Assembly: GCA_014859895.1 (NCBI GenBank)
Contig: JACZKS010000031.1
Span: 1-61,653 of the forward strand
DNA from: Rhodospirillales bacterium
GTDB taxonomy: Bacteria > Pseudomonadota > Alphaproteobacteria > Rhodospirillales > Shumkoniaceae
Length of the DNA: 61,653 nucleotides
Direction of reading: 5' to 3'
Below the pieces are notes generated by a model. It saw only the letters and a program-made list of their open reading frames with translations, was not told the origin of the DNA and searched no databases. Shown here one piece after another: positions 15,979-24,784 of the stretch; the first letter of the stretch is position 1, and each line of letters starts with the position of its first letter. A program made the position numbers and the translations under genes.

Positions 15979-16959
15979 ATGAAAAATAGGGTCGTCGTCC
16001 TGACCACCGGCGGAACCATCGCCAGCGTTGAGAGCGCCGAAACGGGGCTGTTTTCTTCGGGCGCCCTCCCCGGTGAGGTGCTGCTCGGCATGTGCGACCT
16101 CGCACTGCCGATCACCATCGATGTGCGCTCGGTCTTCCAGGTGCCGAGCAACGCCATGTCCTTCGCCAAGCTGATGACGCTACGGGCCGCTATCCTGGAC
16201 GTCCTGCTCGACGACGGCGTGGCGGGCATCGTCGTCACCCATGGCACCGACACCCTGGAAGAGACCGCCTACTTCCTGCGCCTGACCATCGGCGATCCCC
16301 GCCCCATCGTCGTCACGGGCTCCCAGCGGACGCCGACCGAACTGGGCACCGATTCCTTCACCAACATCCGCCACGCCATCCTCGCTGCGGCATCCCCGGC
16401 CTGCCGGGGCATGGGCACCCTGGTCGTGTTCAACGAAGGAATCTACGCGGCCCGCCATGTGCGGAAGGTGCATTCCTTCAATCCCCATGCCTTTACGGCG
16501 TTCGGCTTCGGACAATTGGGCTACGTCGACCGCGATGACGTCTGCGTCCGCCAGCGACCGGTCGACGAGGACGTCTTCGTGCCGGAAGGGCTGCCGCCGC
16601 GCGTTGACCTCGTCAAGGTAGCGCTCGACTCCGACGGCCTGTTCGTCGATTGCGCGGTGGACAATGGGGCGCGGGGAATTATTCTAGAGGGTGTCGGTCG
16701 CGGCCACGTAACGCCAAGCTGTGCACCTTCGGTGAGCCGGGCCGCGGAAAGGGGAGTCCACGTCATCATCACGACGGGCTGCGAGCAGGGGCGGGTTTAT
16801 CCCGTCTACGACTTCGTGGGCGGAGTCATGGACTTGGAGGCGCGCGGCGCCGTGCGCGGTGGCGATTACAGCAGCCGCAAGGCGCGCATCAAGCTGGCCG
16901 TCATGCTGGCCGCTGGCGTCGAGGATCGCGAGGCCATCCGTCGGGCCTTCGCGGCATGA
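15979..16959 (+). CDS. L-asparaginase-family amidohydrolase
   Basis: A 326-residue asparaginase/glutaminase-fold enzyme. The two catalytic threonines are present: Thr13 in TTGGTIAS and Thr90-Asp91 in THGTDTLEET, with Lys163 (VRKVHS) completing the charge relay as in E. coli AnsB. The substrate loop reads VPSNAM (55-60) where E. coli AnsB has GSQDM, so Gln59 and Asp60 are replaced by Asn and Ala. This suggests altered side-chain specificity. No signal peptide is seen, so it is cytosolic and could hydrolyse an amide brought in by the TRAP carrier 36 bp upstream. Its stop overlaps the regulator start. Confidence 0.88.
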   Translation: MKNRVVVLTTGGTIASVESAETGLFSSGALPGEVLLGMCDLALPITIDVRSVFQVPSNAMSFAKLMTLRAAILDVLLDDGVAGIVVTHGTDTLEETAYFLRLTIGDPRPIVVTGSQRTPTELGTDSFTNIRHAILAAASPACRGMGTLVVFNEGIYAARHVRKVHSFNPHAFTAFGFGQLGYVDRDDVCVRQRPVDEDVFVPEGLPPRVDLVKVALDSDGLFVDCAVDNGARGIILEGVGRGHVTPSCAPSVSRAAERGVHVIITTGCEQGRVYPVYDFVGGVMDLEARGAVRGGDYSSRKARIKLAVMLAAGVEDREAIRRAFAA

Positions 16960-17690
16960 ATGAGGAGAAGAACGGGCGCATGCAGAAGTCGCTTCACAGC
17001 AGTTCCCTGAGCGCCCCGGTCAACCGCGGGTCGGTGGTCGTGCTCGTCATGGAGCGCATCAAGCAGGCGCTTATCCGCGGGGAACTTAAGGCTGGCGATT
17101 TCCTGCCGTCGGAGGCCGAACTGACGCGCAACCTGGGCGTCGGCAAGTCCAGCGTCCGCGAGGCGGTCAAGATGCTGCAGGCAATGGGCATCGTCGAAGT
17201 CCGGCGCGGCCAAGGGACGGTGGTTCGCGACCAGCCCGGCGAGAACTCGCTCAACACCCTGGTCTATCAGCTCATCCTGGCACGCGGCGTGACACAGGAC
17301 GTCCTCGACTTCCGCTCGATGTTCGAACCGGCCTACACGATCATGGCCATGCACCGCGCCACCGACGAGGATTACCGGACCATCCAGGACGCTATCGACC
17401 GCCTGGAGGCGGCTTTGCAGGACCGCGTGCAGAGCGCCCGCCACGACGTCGCCTTTCACCGGGCCATCCTCCACGCGACGCGCAATCCGATGGTAATCCG
17501 CGTCGGTGAGACTCTGCTCGAAATGTTCGAGGCGGCGATCGAGACCTCGATGCGCACCCTGCCCAAGGTCGCCCTCAAGGACCACAAGCAGATATTCGAG
17601 GCGCTCCGCGCCAAGAACGAGGCGGCGGTGCGTGCCGCCATTACCGAAAGCTCGGAAAGCTGGGAGCGCTGCCTGACCTACAACGAGTAA
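16956..17690 (+). CDS. FadR/GntR family regulator with FCD domain (system 2)
   Basis: A 244-residue regulator. The winged helix (about 25-95) contains LPSEAELTRNLGVGKSSVRE and the wing RRGQGTVVRD; the FCD domain (about 110-235) contains HDVAFHRAIL. ATG 16956 overlaps the asparaginase TGA (ATGA coupling). An in-frame ATG at 16980, with GGAG about 13 bases upstream, is an alternative. It is the last gene of the operon, opposite to the layout of system 1, and is the natural candidate to bind the repeats at 12922-13006. Confidence 0.9.
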   Translation: MNEEKNGRMQKSLHSSSLSAPVNRGSVVVLVMERIKQALIRGELKAGDFLPSEAELTRNLGVGKSSVREAVKMLQAMGIVEVRRGQGTVVRDQPGENSLNTLVYQLILARGVTQDVLDFRSMFEPAYTIMAMHRATDEDYRTIQDAIDRLEAALQDRVQSARHDVAFHRAILHATRNPMVIRVGETLLEMFEAAIETSMRTLPKVALKDHKQIFEALRAKNEAAVRAAITESSESWERCLTYNE

Positions 17691-17714
17691 CGGCGGCCGG
17701 TCACTCGGCCGCCG
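17691..17714. terminator. Shared hairpin between convergent regulator and clpB
   Basis: CGGCGGCCG (17691-17699), loop GTCACT and CGGCCGCCG (17706-17714): a perfect 9 bp GC stem that begins right after the regulator stop and overlaps the last codons of clpB. There is no T run on either side, so termination would be weak or rho-assisted. Confidence 0.4.
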
Positions 17715-20304
17715 CCGCCTTTACCCCGTTGATCACCAAGCCGCCGTCGCCGGCAGAAACGTGAACCGTTTCGCCCTCGGCCACCTTGCCTTCGAGGATG
17801 AGGTTGGCCAGCGCGTTCTGCAGGTATTGCTGGATCACCCGCCTCAAGGGCCGGGCCCCGTAGACCGGGTCGTAGCCCTTGTCGGCCAGCCAGGCCTTGG
17901 CGGCGCCGTCCAGCTCCAAGGTAATCTGACGATCGGCCAGGAGCTTGTGCAAGCGGGTCAGTTGGATGTCGACGATGGCATCCATGTGATCGCGGCTCAG
18001 CCGATGGAAAAGGATGATCTCGTCCAGGCGGTTCAGGAATTCGGGCTTGAAGGCGGCCCGCACCATCTCCATCACCGGGCCGCGCACCGCCGCCGAGTCC
18101 TGGCCGGCCGGCTGGTTGCCCAGCACCTCGCCGCCGAGGTTGGAGGTCAGCACGATCAGCGTGTTGCGGAAATCCACGGTGCGTCCCTGGCCGTCGGTCA
18201 GCCGCCCGTCGTCCAGCACCTGCAACAGCACGTTGAAGACGTCGGGGTGCGCCTTCTCGACCTCGTCGAAGAGAATGACCTGGTAGGGCCGCCGCCGCAC
18301 CGCCTCGGTCAACGCGCCGCCTTCGTCGTAGCCGACGTAGCCGGGAGGCGCCCCGATCAGGCGGGCCACCGAGTGCTTCTCCATGTATTCCGACATGTCG
18401 ATGCGCACCATCGCCTGTTCGTCATCGAACAGGAACTCGGCCAAAGCCTTGCATAGTTCGGTCTTGCCGACACCGGTGGGACCCAGGAACAGGAACGAAC
18501 CGATGGGGCGCGCCGCATCCTGCAACCCGGCACGGGCCCGGCGCACGGCATTCGACACGGCGGCAAGCGCTTCCTCCTGGCCAACCACCCTGCGGCTCAG
18601 GTTCTTCTCCATGGCCAGCAGCTTGTCGCGCTCGCCGGCCAGCATCTTGTCGACCGGGATGCCGGTCCAGCGGCTGACGATGGAGGCGATGTGCTCGGGC
18701 GTCACCGCCTCCTCCAGCATGCCGGAGGCCTTCGACTTGTCGGCGCCGTCGGCGGCGGCCAACTGTTTTTCCAAGCCCGGAATGACCTGGTATTGCAGGC
18801 GGCCAGCCTCCTCGTAGCGCCCCTCGCGCATGGCCTTCTCAACCGCGATACGCGCCTGGTCCAGCTCCTCCTTGATCTTGGTCGCTCCGGCCAGCGCAGC
18901 CTTCTCGCCCTGCCACTGGGCTGTCAGCGCGCCCGAATCCTCCTCCAGCTTCGCCAGCTCCTTCTCCAGCTTCTTCAGGCGATCCTTGGAAGCGTCGTCG
19001 GTTTCTTTCTTCAGGGCCTCGCGCTCGATCTTGAGCTGGATGATGCGGCGGTCCAACTCGTCGATGGCTTCGGGCTTGGAATCGATCTCCATGCGCAGCC
19101 GGCTGGCCGCCTCGTCCATCAGGTCGATGGCCTTGTCGGGCAGAAAACGATCCGAGATGTAGCGGTTGGAAAGGGTGGCGGCCGACACCACGGCGGCATC
19201 CTGGATGCGGATCCCGTGGTGCAATTCGTACTTCTCGCGCAGGCCGCGCAGGATCGAAATCGTGTCCTCGACCGTCGGCTCGGGCACGAACACCGGCTGG
19301 AAGCGACGGGCCAGGGCGGCGTCCTTCTCGACGTGCTTGCGGTATTCATTCAGCGTAGTGGCGCCGACGCAGTGCAGATCGCCGCGCGCCAGGGCGGGCT
19401 TCAGCAGGTTGGAGGCATCCATGCTGCCCTCGGCCGAGCCGGCGCCGACGATGGTGTGCATCTCGTCGATGAAGAGGATCACTTGGCCAGCCGCCGCGTT
19501 GATCTCCTGCAGCACCGCCTTCAGGCGTTCCTCAAACTCGCCCCGGTACTTGGCGCCGGCCACCAGGGCGCCCAGGTCGAGCGCCATCAGGCGCTTGTCC
19601 TTCAAGGGCTCGGGCACGTCGCCCTGGACGATACGCTGCGCCAAGCCTTCGACGATAGCGGTCTTGCCAACCCCCGGCTCGCCGATCAGCACCGGGTTGT
19701 TCTTGGTGCGCCGCGACAGAACCTGAATCGTTCGCCGGATCTCCTCGTCGCGGCCGACAACCGGGTCGAGCTTGCCTTCGGCGGCCGCCGCCGTCAGGTC
19801 GCGAGCGTATTTCTTGAGCGCGTCATAGCCTTCCTCGGCCGAGGCCGAGGTGGCGGTCCGCCCCTTGCGCAAATCCTCGATGGCGCCGTTCAGTTTCTGC
19901 GCCGTCACTCCGGCGTCAGCTAGCACCTTGGCGGCCGGCGTGCCGGCGGCCAAGGCCAGCGCCAGCAGCAGCCGCTCGACGGTGACGAAGGAATCTCCCG
20001 CCTTGGTGGCGATCTGCTCGGCCTGATCGAACAGCCGGGCGGTCTCCTGGGCCATGTACATCTGGCCGGCTCCGGCGCCTTCGACCTTCGGCAGCTTGGC
20101 GAGCTCGGCATCGGTCGCGGCCAGCGCACGGCGGGCATCGCCCCCGGCACGGGAAATCAAACCGGCGCACATGCCCTCCTTGTCGTCCAGAAGGACCTTG
20201 AGCACGTGCAAGGGCGTCAACTGTTGGTGATTCATGCGCATGGCGGTCGTCTGGGCCGATTGCACGAAGCCGCGCACGCGTTCGGTCATCTTCTCGAAGT
20301 TCAT
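17701..20304 (-). CDS. clpB: ATP-dependent disaggregase ClpB
   Basis: An 867-residue Hsp100 chaperone of full normal length. It has an N-terminal Clp repeat domain (1-145), AAA-1 with Walker A GEPGVGKT near residue 205 and Walker B, a coiled-coil middle domain (about 410-530; [13 protein letters not shown] onwards), AAA-2 with GPTGVGKTE near residue 605, and a C-terminal D2-small domain. The coiled coil distinguishes it from ClpA/ClpC. It extracts polypeptides from aggregates together with DnaK in the cytoplasm. A heat-shock-type promoter lies about 90 bp upstream. Confidence 0.98.
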   Translation of the reverse strand: MNFEKMTERVRGFVQSAQTTAMRMNHQQLTPLHVLKVLLDDKEGMCAGLISRAGGDARRALAATDAELAKLPKVEGAGAGQMYMAQETARLFDQAEQIATKAGDSFVTVERLLLALALAAGTPAAKVLADAGVTAQKLNGAIEDLRKGRTATSASAEEGYDALKKYARDLTAAAAEGKLDPVVGRDEEIRRTIQVLSRRTKNNPVLIGEPGVGKTAIVEGLAQRIVQGDVPEPLKDKRLMALDLGALVAGAKYRGEFEERLKAVLQEINAAAGQVILFIDEMHTIVGAGSAEGSMDASNLLKPALARGDLHCVGATTLNEYRKHVEKDAALARRFQPVFVPEPTVEDTISILRGLREKYELHHGIRIQDAAVVSAATLSNRYISDRFLPDKAIDLMDEAASRLRMEIDSKPEAIDELDRRIIQLKIEREALKKETDDASKDRLKKLEKELAKLEEDSGALTAQWQGEKAALAGATKIKEELDQARIAVEKAMREGRYEEAGRLQYQVIPGLEKQLAAADGADKSKASGMLEEAVTPEHIASIVSRWTGIPVDKMLAGERDKLLAMEKNLSRRVVGQEEALAAVSNAVRRARAGLQDAARPIGSFLFLGPTGVGKTELCKALAEFLFDDEQAMVRIDMSEYMEKHSVARLIGAPPGYVGYDEGGALTEAVRRRPYQVILFDEVEKAHPDVFNVLLQVLDDGRLTDGQGRTVDFRNTLIVLTSNLGGEVLGNQPAGQDSAAVRGPVMEMVRAAFKPEFLNRLDEIILFHRLSRDHMDAIVDIQLTRLHKLLADRQITLELDGAAKAWLADKGYDPVYGARPLRRVIQQYLQNALANLILEGKVAEGETVHVSAGDGGLVINGVKAAAAE

Positions 20305-20394
20305 GCTTCAGACCTTTTCTCCGACCGGGCCTCCGGGGTCCCCATCATGGGCAACCCTCCGAACCCCTCGATCCGTCCGTTTTCCATTGCTGAA

Positions 20395-20422
20395 ATATGG
20401 CACAGCCCCGGCGCCGCGCAAG
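20395..20422 (-). promoter_or_regulatory. Predicted RpoH (sigma-32) promoter of clpB
   Basis: On the minus strand CTTGCGC is followed after 13 bp by TGCCATAT, matching the heat-shock pattern CTTGAAA-N13-17-CCCCATnT at the CTTG core and at six of eight -10 positions. It lies about 90 bp before the clpB ATG, which fits ClpB being a heat-shock protein. Confidence 0.5.
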
Positions 20423-20428
20423 GCGGCT

Positions 20429-20860
20429 TCAGCCCAGCCCGTCGATGAGACCAAGCAGAACGGCGTAGCGTCCGGCCTTGCCGACGGCCACCAGCGGCAG
20501 CATCACCAGGAAGGGCGTACGCAGGACGCCGGCCAGGAAGGTCAGCGGATCGCCGATGACCGGCACCCAGGCGAACAGCAGCGAAAGGACGCCCCAACGG
20601 TTGAACTGTCGGGTGGCCCTTGCCAAGGCCGGCTCCTTGACGGGAAACCACCGGCGCTCCCGCCAGGCAAGGCAGAAACGCCCCAGACCCCAGTTGACCA
20701 CCGAGCCCAGCACGTTGCCGGCGGTGGCGACAGCAAACAGCCACCCGGCCTGAAAATGTCCCGAGACCGCCAGGCCGGCCAATACCGCTTCCGAGGAGAA
20801 TGGAACCACGGTTGCCGCCAGGAAGGCCGACAGGAACAGCCCGACATACCCTTCCGCCAT
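20429..20860 (-). CDS. YqaA-type small membrane protein (SNARE-associated/DedA-related)
   Basis: A 143-residue inner-membrane protein with three to four hydrophobic segments. It carries the VTT/DedA-related pattern: PFSSEAVLAGLA near residue 20, a Gly/Asn pair in AGNVLGSVVNWGLGR and WVPVIGDPLTFLAGVLRTP near the C terminus. YqaA relatives are often annotated only as membrane proteins; DedA relatives support lipid-linked envelope processes. It is divergent from the 21 kb gap and upstream of clpB on the same strand, but clpB has its own promoter. Confidence 0.8.
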   Translation of the reverse strand: MAEGYVGLFLSAFLAATVVPFSSEAVLAGLAVSGHFQAGWLFAVATAGNVLGSVVNWGLGRFCLAWRERRWFPVKEPALARATRQFNRWGVLSLLFAWVPVIGDPLTFLAGVLRTPFLVMLPLVAVGKAGRYAVLLGLIDGLG

Positions 20861-20949
20861 GATTCCCCTTTTTCACGTCCCACCCCCGTATGGCCCGAGC
20901 GCCGGTTGGGCGCAAGTTTGTTGCTTATGCGCGGGTGCCGACCAGCTTA

Positions 20950-20989
20950 TCCCACGATATGGAACGCTCTTTTATTCCACCATGTGGGA
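20950..20989. repeat. Paired operator-like inverted repeats
   Basis: TCCCACGATATGGAA (20950-20964) and TTCCACCATGTGGGA (20975-20989) are inverted relative to each other, agreeing at 11 of 15 positions across a 10-base spacer. Each unit is also nearly self-palindromic (TTCCAC-CAT-GTGGGA). The form resembles IclR- or TetR-type operators. No such regulator is encoded nearby. Confidence 0.45.
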
Positions 20990-21131
20990 TGGCCGGAGAT
21001 CGGCGCGTACCGCGCGGTACAGTGAGTCCTGCGCTTTCCAAACGTCAGCCCCGCGATCTCCGCATAACTCGTGTGGGTAATTTTATGTCATAAACTCGCC
21101 AGCCCAAAACGGACGAGCCGAGGGACCGGTT

Positions 21132-21209
21132 ATGAACTACATCGTCGAGATGGTCGCCTTCTTCGAGATCTCCACTCTCTCCTGCATGGTCGGCCTGATT
21201 TTCATCTGA
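21132..21209 (+). CDS. Possible 25-residue hydrophobic peptide
   Basis: A short frame encoding MNYIVEMVAFFEI followed by a hydrophobic tail ending in GLIFI. AGGGA lies six bases before the ATG, better than most chance frames in this window. The product would be a single membrane-spanning peptide. I do not recognise it, and its length gives little statistical support; the ribosome binding site and isolation in a 0.6 kb gap are the reasons to list it. Confidence 0.25.
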   Translation: MNYIVEMVAFFEISTLSCMVGLIFI

Positions 21210-21475
21210 CGCCTCCCAGAGGCAGCCTGCTGCGGAAAGTGGCATGACGTCCGCTTTCCGCCGGGCCCGAGCTGCGGGCGCCGCTGCTGGCTGCCTCCCC
21301 CTCATTCCTCTTTCCGACAACCGCAGCACCGACACCGGTATCGCGGTATTTTATTGCGCGACGCCGAACCTTCCCGTCGATGATGACGCTCCTTCGACGC
21401 CCCGTCCGCGGCTTGCAATCGCCCCGCCCCATCGCCTAATCCGGAAGAACACGGCGCAGGTCGCGGGAGGCAAGG

Positions 21476-22099
21476 ATGACGGTCGAGCTTTTCGACGCCG
21501 AGGAAACCCATCGCCGCTTCGTCGGCCTGGCGGAAACAATTTCGCCGGCGTTGGCAATCGACCTCACGGCCATCGGTCCGGTTGCGTGGCCGGAGCGACG
21601 TGACGGCGGTCTCGGCCTGTTTCTGTCCCGCGCCGTGGTCGGCCAGCAGCTGTCGACCCGGGTGGCGCGCGTCATCTGGAACCGCATCGAGGCCCTGCCC
21701 CGCGACGCCGGAGAGGATGTTCTGGAAATCTTCCGGGCGGACAACGCTCAGGCACTGAGGGCGTGCGGCGTCTCCGGAAACAAGGTGAAGGCATTGACCG
21801 CCATTCGCGAAGCCGCGATGGCGGGCCGGCTGGCCGAGGACGCCCTGCGCGCCATGACCGCCGACGAGCGTAGCCGCCAATTGCAGGCGATATGGGGGAT
21901 CGGCCAGTGGACCTGCGACATGGCCTCGATCTTCCATTTCCGCGACTTTGACGTCTGGCCGGAAGGCGACGCCGCGGTCATCCGGACCTTCGCGCGCTAC
22001 ATCGGCCGCCGCAAGCCCACCAAGACGGCGGCGCGCTTCGCGCCCCAACGCTCGGTCCTGGCGCTCTATATGTGGGCGATCATCGACGGGGTGCCGTGA
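21476..22099 (+). CDS. AlkA-type DNA-3-methyladenine glycosylase
   Basis: A 207-residue HhH-GPD superfamily DNA glycosylase. The conserved core VVGQQLSTRVA (55-65) precedes the helix-hairpin-helix AIWGIGQWT (138-146), followed by the catalytic Asp165 in WPEGDAAV, as in AlkA (LPDD). It should excise alkylated purines, starting base-excision repair. It is shorter than E. coli AlkA (282) because the N-terminal AraC-like/TBP-like extension is missing, typical of the compact 'DNA glycosylase 2' subfamily. Its last 20 bp overlap the convergent DUF1194 gene. Confidence 0.88.
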   Translation: MTVELFDAEETHRRFVGLAETISPALAIDLTAIGPVAWPERRDGGLGLFLSRAVVGQQLSTRVARVIWNRIEALPRDAGEDVLEIFRADNAQALRACGVSGNKVKALTAIREAAMAGRLAEDALRAMTADERSRQLQAIWGIGQWTCDMASIFHFRDFDVWPEGDAAVIRTFARYIGRRKPTKTAARFAPQRSVLALYMWAIIDGVP

Positions 22100-22862
22100 G
22101 GCTTGCCGTCTCCGTCCCAAACGTCCCGGGTGGGGCGCCGGTCGGGCCGGCGTCGGCGATTTCCTGAACCATCTTCTTGCGGATGGCTACCGCGAAGTTG
22201 GCTTCCCCTTCCACCGTCATCAGGAAGGCGCCGAAACCGCCAATGACCTCGTTGGCGTAGTGCTCGCCCAGGGCCTCGCCGCGCGGACCGGGGACGCCAC
22301 CTCCCGCCCGGCGGATCAGGAGCGCGTTGATGGTGATCCCGGCGTTCAACGCAGCGGCCCGCATCAGAGGCAGCGGCCGGCCGTTGATCTGCGGCCCGTC
22401 GCCCGAAACGTCGATCACCTTGCGGGCACCTTGCAGGGCATTGGTCTCGATCAGGCGAGTGGAGTGGGCAATGGCTTCCGAGATGGAATTGTAGCCCCGA
22501 GCGACGCGGGGCGCCGCCATCAGGCGAGCCCCGAAATCGGCGGCCTCGGCGGGACCGCGGATCACTGTCCAGTCGACGATGGTGTGCACGCTGTCGGGCG
22601 CCGCCCATTCGACGTAGGCCAGGGCAATGGCGCCATGGCGGCCGCCGGCGATGGCGGCCAGCACCGGCCGGCTGGCGATGGCTTCGGCATAGCCGCGGCG
22701 CTGCAGCATGAACTCGTCCTCGTCAATGGACCCCGACCCGTCGGCGGCCAGCACCAGTTCGAGGTCGACCGGCTGGGCGGCGGCGGGGCGTGAAATGAGG
22801 GCGAGGATGGAGAAAAGGGCCACAAGGGCGGCAGGCGGTGCGAGGCGGGTCCATAGGGTCAT
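22080..22862 (-). CDS. DUF1194 protein, exported von Willebrand A-like domain
   Basis: A 260-residue protein. ATG 22862, with GGAG six bases upstream, is preferred to an ATG eight codons earlier. The signal peptide (about 1-28) ends near RPAAA. The mature part is a vWA-like Rossmann domain with the metal-ion motif DGSGS near residue 40 and a second conserved stretch KVIDVSGDGPQING near residue 130. DUF1194 proteins are periplasmic and of unknown role; the MIDAS suggests metal-dependent protein binding. The gene converges with and overlaps the glycosylase gene. No obvious operon partner. Confidence 0.82.
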   Translation of the reverse strand: MTLWTRLAPPAALVALFSILALISRPAAAQPVDLELVLAADGSGSIDEDEFMLQRRGYAEAIASRPVLAAIAGGRHGAIALAYVEWAAPDSVHTIVDWTVIRGPAEAADFGARLMAAPRVARGYNSISEAIAHSTRLIETNALQGARKVIDVSGDGPQINGRPLPLMRAAALNAGITINALLIRRAGGGVPGPRGEALGEHYANEVIGGFGAFLMTVEGEANFAVAIRKKMVQEIADAGPTGAPPGTFGTETASLTAPRR

Positions 22863-22964
22863 CGGGGGCTCCGTCGCGGGGATCATATTCCGTCATATGG
22901 GAATGGCCAGGCCGCCGCGCCCTATCTCGTTGACAGCATCGCCGGCCCATCCCAAGGTGGCGCC

Positions 22965-23738
22965 ATGACCGACGAAACCCCACACCCGCACATCGCCCAC
23001 CTCTGCCGCTATCCGGTCAAGGGTTTGAGCGCCGAGTCGCTGCACACCGTGACGCTTATCCCCGGCGAAGGCCTGCCCGAGGACCGGCGATTCGCACTGG
23101 CCCATGCCGGTACCCGCTTCGATGCGGCCAATCCCGAGTGGCTGCCCAAGCGCTCATTCCTCATGCTGATGAAGAACGAGCGTCTCGCCCTTCTGGAAAG
23201 CCGCTACGACGCCGCGACGACGACCCTGGAAATCTGGCGGGGCGGCAAGCGGGTGGCGCTGGGCGCGCTGGCCACGCCGGTCGGGCGCGCCGTCATCGAG
23301 GATTTCTTTGCCGCCTTCATGCGCGCGGAAGCTTTGGGCAAGCCAAAACTGGTCGAAGCGCCGAGCCACATGTTCTCCGACGCCCGCGAAAAGGTGGTGT
23401 CGCTGATCAACCTGGCAACCGTGGCCGATCTCGAACGGGTCATTGGCCGGCCGGTTGATCCACTGCGCTTTCGCGGCAATGTCTATCTCGAGGGGCTGCC
23501 CGCCTGGGCGGAGTTCGATTGGGTGGGCCGCGATATCGTCATCGGCGAGGCCAAGTTGCGCATCGTGCGGCGAATCCCACGTTGCGCGGCGACCGATGTC
23601 GATCCCTCCAGCGGGGCGCGCGACATGAACATCCCGCGCACCCTGATGACTGCCTTCGGCCACGTCGATCTCGGCCTTTACGCCGAGGTGACGGCAGGCG
23701 GCACCATCACCATCGGTGACGGCGTCCACCTGCCCTAG
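22965..23738 (+). CDS. MOSC domain protein with N-terminal beta-barrel domain
   Basis: A 257-residue protein. The N terminus (about 8-55; HLCRYPVKGLSAESL, then LPEDRRFALAH) is the MOSC_N barrel. The MOSC domain (about 110-250) includes FRGNVYLEG and the Cys-containing IPRCAATDVDPSSGARD, where Cys is the expected molybdenum-cofactor ligand. Relatives (YcbX, mARC) reduce N-hydroxylated compounds or handle Mo-cofactor sulfur. It is cytosolic and monocistronic, starting 102 bp after the divergent DUF1194 gene. Confidence 0.9.
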   Translation: MTDETPHPHIAHLCRYPVKGLSAESLHTVTLIPGEGLPEDRRFALAHAGTRFDAANPEWLPKRSFLMLMKNERLALLESRYDAATTTLEIWRGGKRVALGALATPVGRAVIEDFFAAFMRAEALGKPKLVEAPSHMFSDAREKVVSLINLATVADLERVIGRPVDPLRFRGNVYLEGLPAWAEFDWVGRDIVIGEAKLRIVRRIPRCAATDVDPSSGARDMNIPRTLMTAFGHVDLGLYAEVTAGGTITIGDGVHLP

Positions 23739-23758
23739 AGGAAGTCCTTGAAAAGAAA

Positions 23759-23788
23759 GGCCGGGCGAGACTTCAGTCCGCCCCGGCC
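23759..23788. terminator. Bidirectional terminator between MOSC and DUF4167 genes
   Basis: GGCCGGGCG (23759-23767) pairs with CGCCCCGGCC (23779-23788) with one bulged base. Reading rightward it is followed by GGCTCCTTTTTC and reading leftward by TTTCTTTTC, so it can serve both convergent genes. Its right arm overlaps the end of the DUF4167 coding sequence. Confidence 0.6.
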
Positions 23789-24663
23789 GGCTCCTTTTTC
23801 GAGGGAGTGGCCCGACGGACCCGCCGACGGATGGGCTTGGGTCCGAAAAGGCCGCCCTCGCGACTTTCGGCGCTCGGCACGTCGGTGGCGGCCGGAGCGT
23901 CGGGCTCGGCAGGACCGGAGGATTCGGCCGGTGCGTCGGGCAAGGCCGCCTGCGAGCGGCGATCCAAGGTCCGCCGGCCGCCCAAGCCCAACGTGCGCTC
24001 GCCGCGGCGATGTCCGGTACCGGTGCCGTTTTCCGTCGCCGACTCATCGTGCGGAGCCGGATCGACAGTCTCCTCGACATCGGCGCGGGCCAGGGCCTCG
24101 GCCAGTTCTGCGGCCTGGCTGGCCGGCGCCACGTCCGTCGTCACCTCGGCAAAACGGGGCCGTTGCACCGGCTCGGCCGGGCGCATCGGCCGAAACTCGT
24201 CGGCCGGGCGCTGCGGTTGGTGCCGGTAAGGCTCGGGCTGGCCGTGGTCATCTTCGCGGGCGCCCATTCCGTCCTCGTCATCGCCTTCGTCGTCGGCCAT
24301 ATCTTCGGCTGCTGTCGAAGATTCGCCGTCATCGGTTCCGAACTGGCCAGCGGCCGATTCGGGCGGAGGCGGAATGCGGTTGTTCTGATCGCCGCGCGGC
24401 TGGCCATTGCCGTTGGCGGCACTGACCAGACGATAGTAATGGTCGGCGAACTGGAAATAGCCTTCGGCGGCGATGCGATCGCCCGCCGATACCGCGTCGC
24501 GGGCAAGGGACAGGTATTTCTCGTAGACCTGCTGCGCAGTCCCGCGAATCTTTACTTCCGGACCCGAACTTTCGAAGGTCTGGTTCTTGCCGCCGCCGCC
24601 TTGGGAAAATCGCTTTCCGTTGCCACGAGGGCGTCCCCGTCTGGGGCCTGTCGTGTGTTTCAT
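23773..24663 (-). CDS. DUF4167 domain protein
   Basis: A 296-residue protein with a basic Gly/Arg-rich N terminus (GRPRGNGKRFSQGGGG) and the compact DUF4167 domain at about 30-85 (FESSGPEVKIRGTAQQVYEKY, then AAEGYFQFADHYYRL). The remaining 200 residues are low-complexity, acidic/Pro-rich and then basic at the C terminus. DUF4167 is characteristic of Alphaproteobacteria and commonly encoded beside prmC/prfA, as here. The basic tails suggest RNA or ribosome association, but no function is established. Confidence 0.85.
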   Translation of the reverse strand: MKHTTGPRRGRPRGNGKRFSQGGGGKNQTFESSGPEVKIRGTAQQVYEKYLSLARDAVSAGDRIAAEGYFQFADHYYRLVSAANGNGQPRGDQNNRIPPPPESAAGQFGTDDGESSTAAEDMADDEGDDEDGMGAREDDHGQPEPYRHQPQRPADEFRPMRPAEPVQRPRFAEVTTDVAPASQAAELAEALARADVEETVDPAPHDESATENGTGTGHRRGERTLGLGGRRTLDRRSQAALPDAPAESSGPAEPDAPAATDVPSAESREGGLFGPKPIRRRVRRATPSKKEPAGAD

Positions 24664-24784
24664 GACACCTGTGTGTTATCGGTTTACGAACCGGTGTTCC
24701 AAACCACGCGCGGACCGCACATTCTGGCCGGCTGACAGCCGACCGGACGTCGACGACAGCGTGATGGAATTAGGTTGTTTGCTG

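Larger units (their letters stand above)
20861..21475. other. 615 bp gap with operator-like dyads and one tiny reading frame
   Basis: No large gene is convincing here. The first third contains the inverted repeat at 20950-20989 and the 14 bp palindrome GTACCGCGCGGTAC at 21007-21020. The middle contains a 25-codon reading frame with a good ribosome binding site (21132-21209). The stretch before the glycosylase gene (21210-21475) shows only Arg/Pro-rich chance frames. A small RNA cannot be excluded. Confidence 0.45.
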
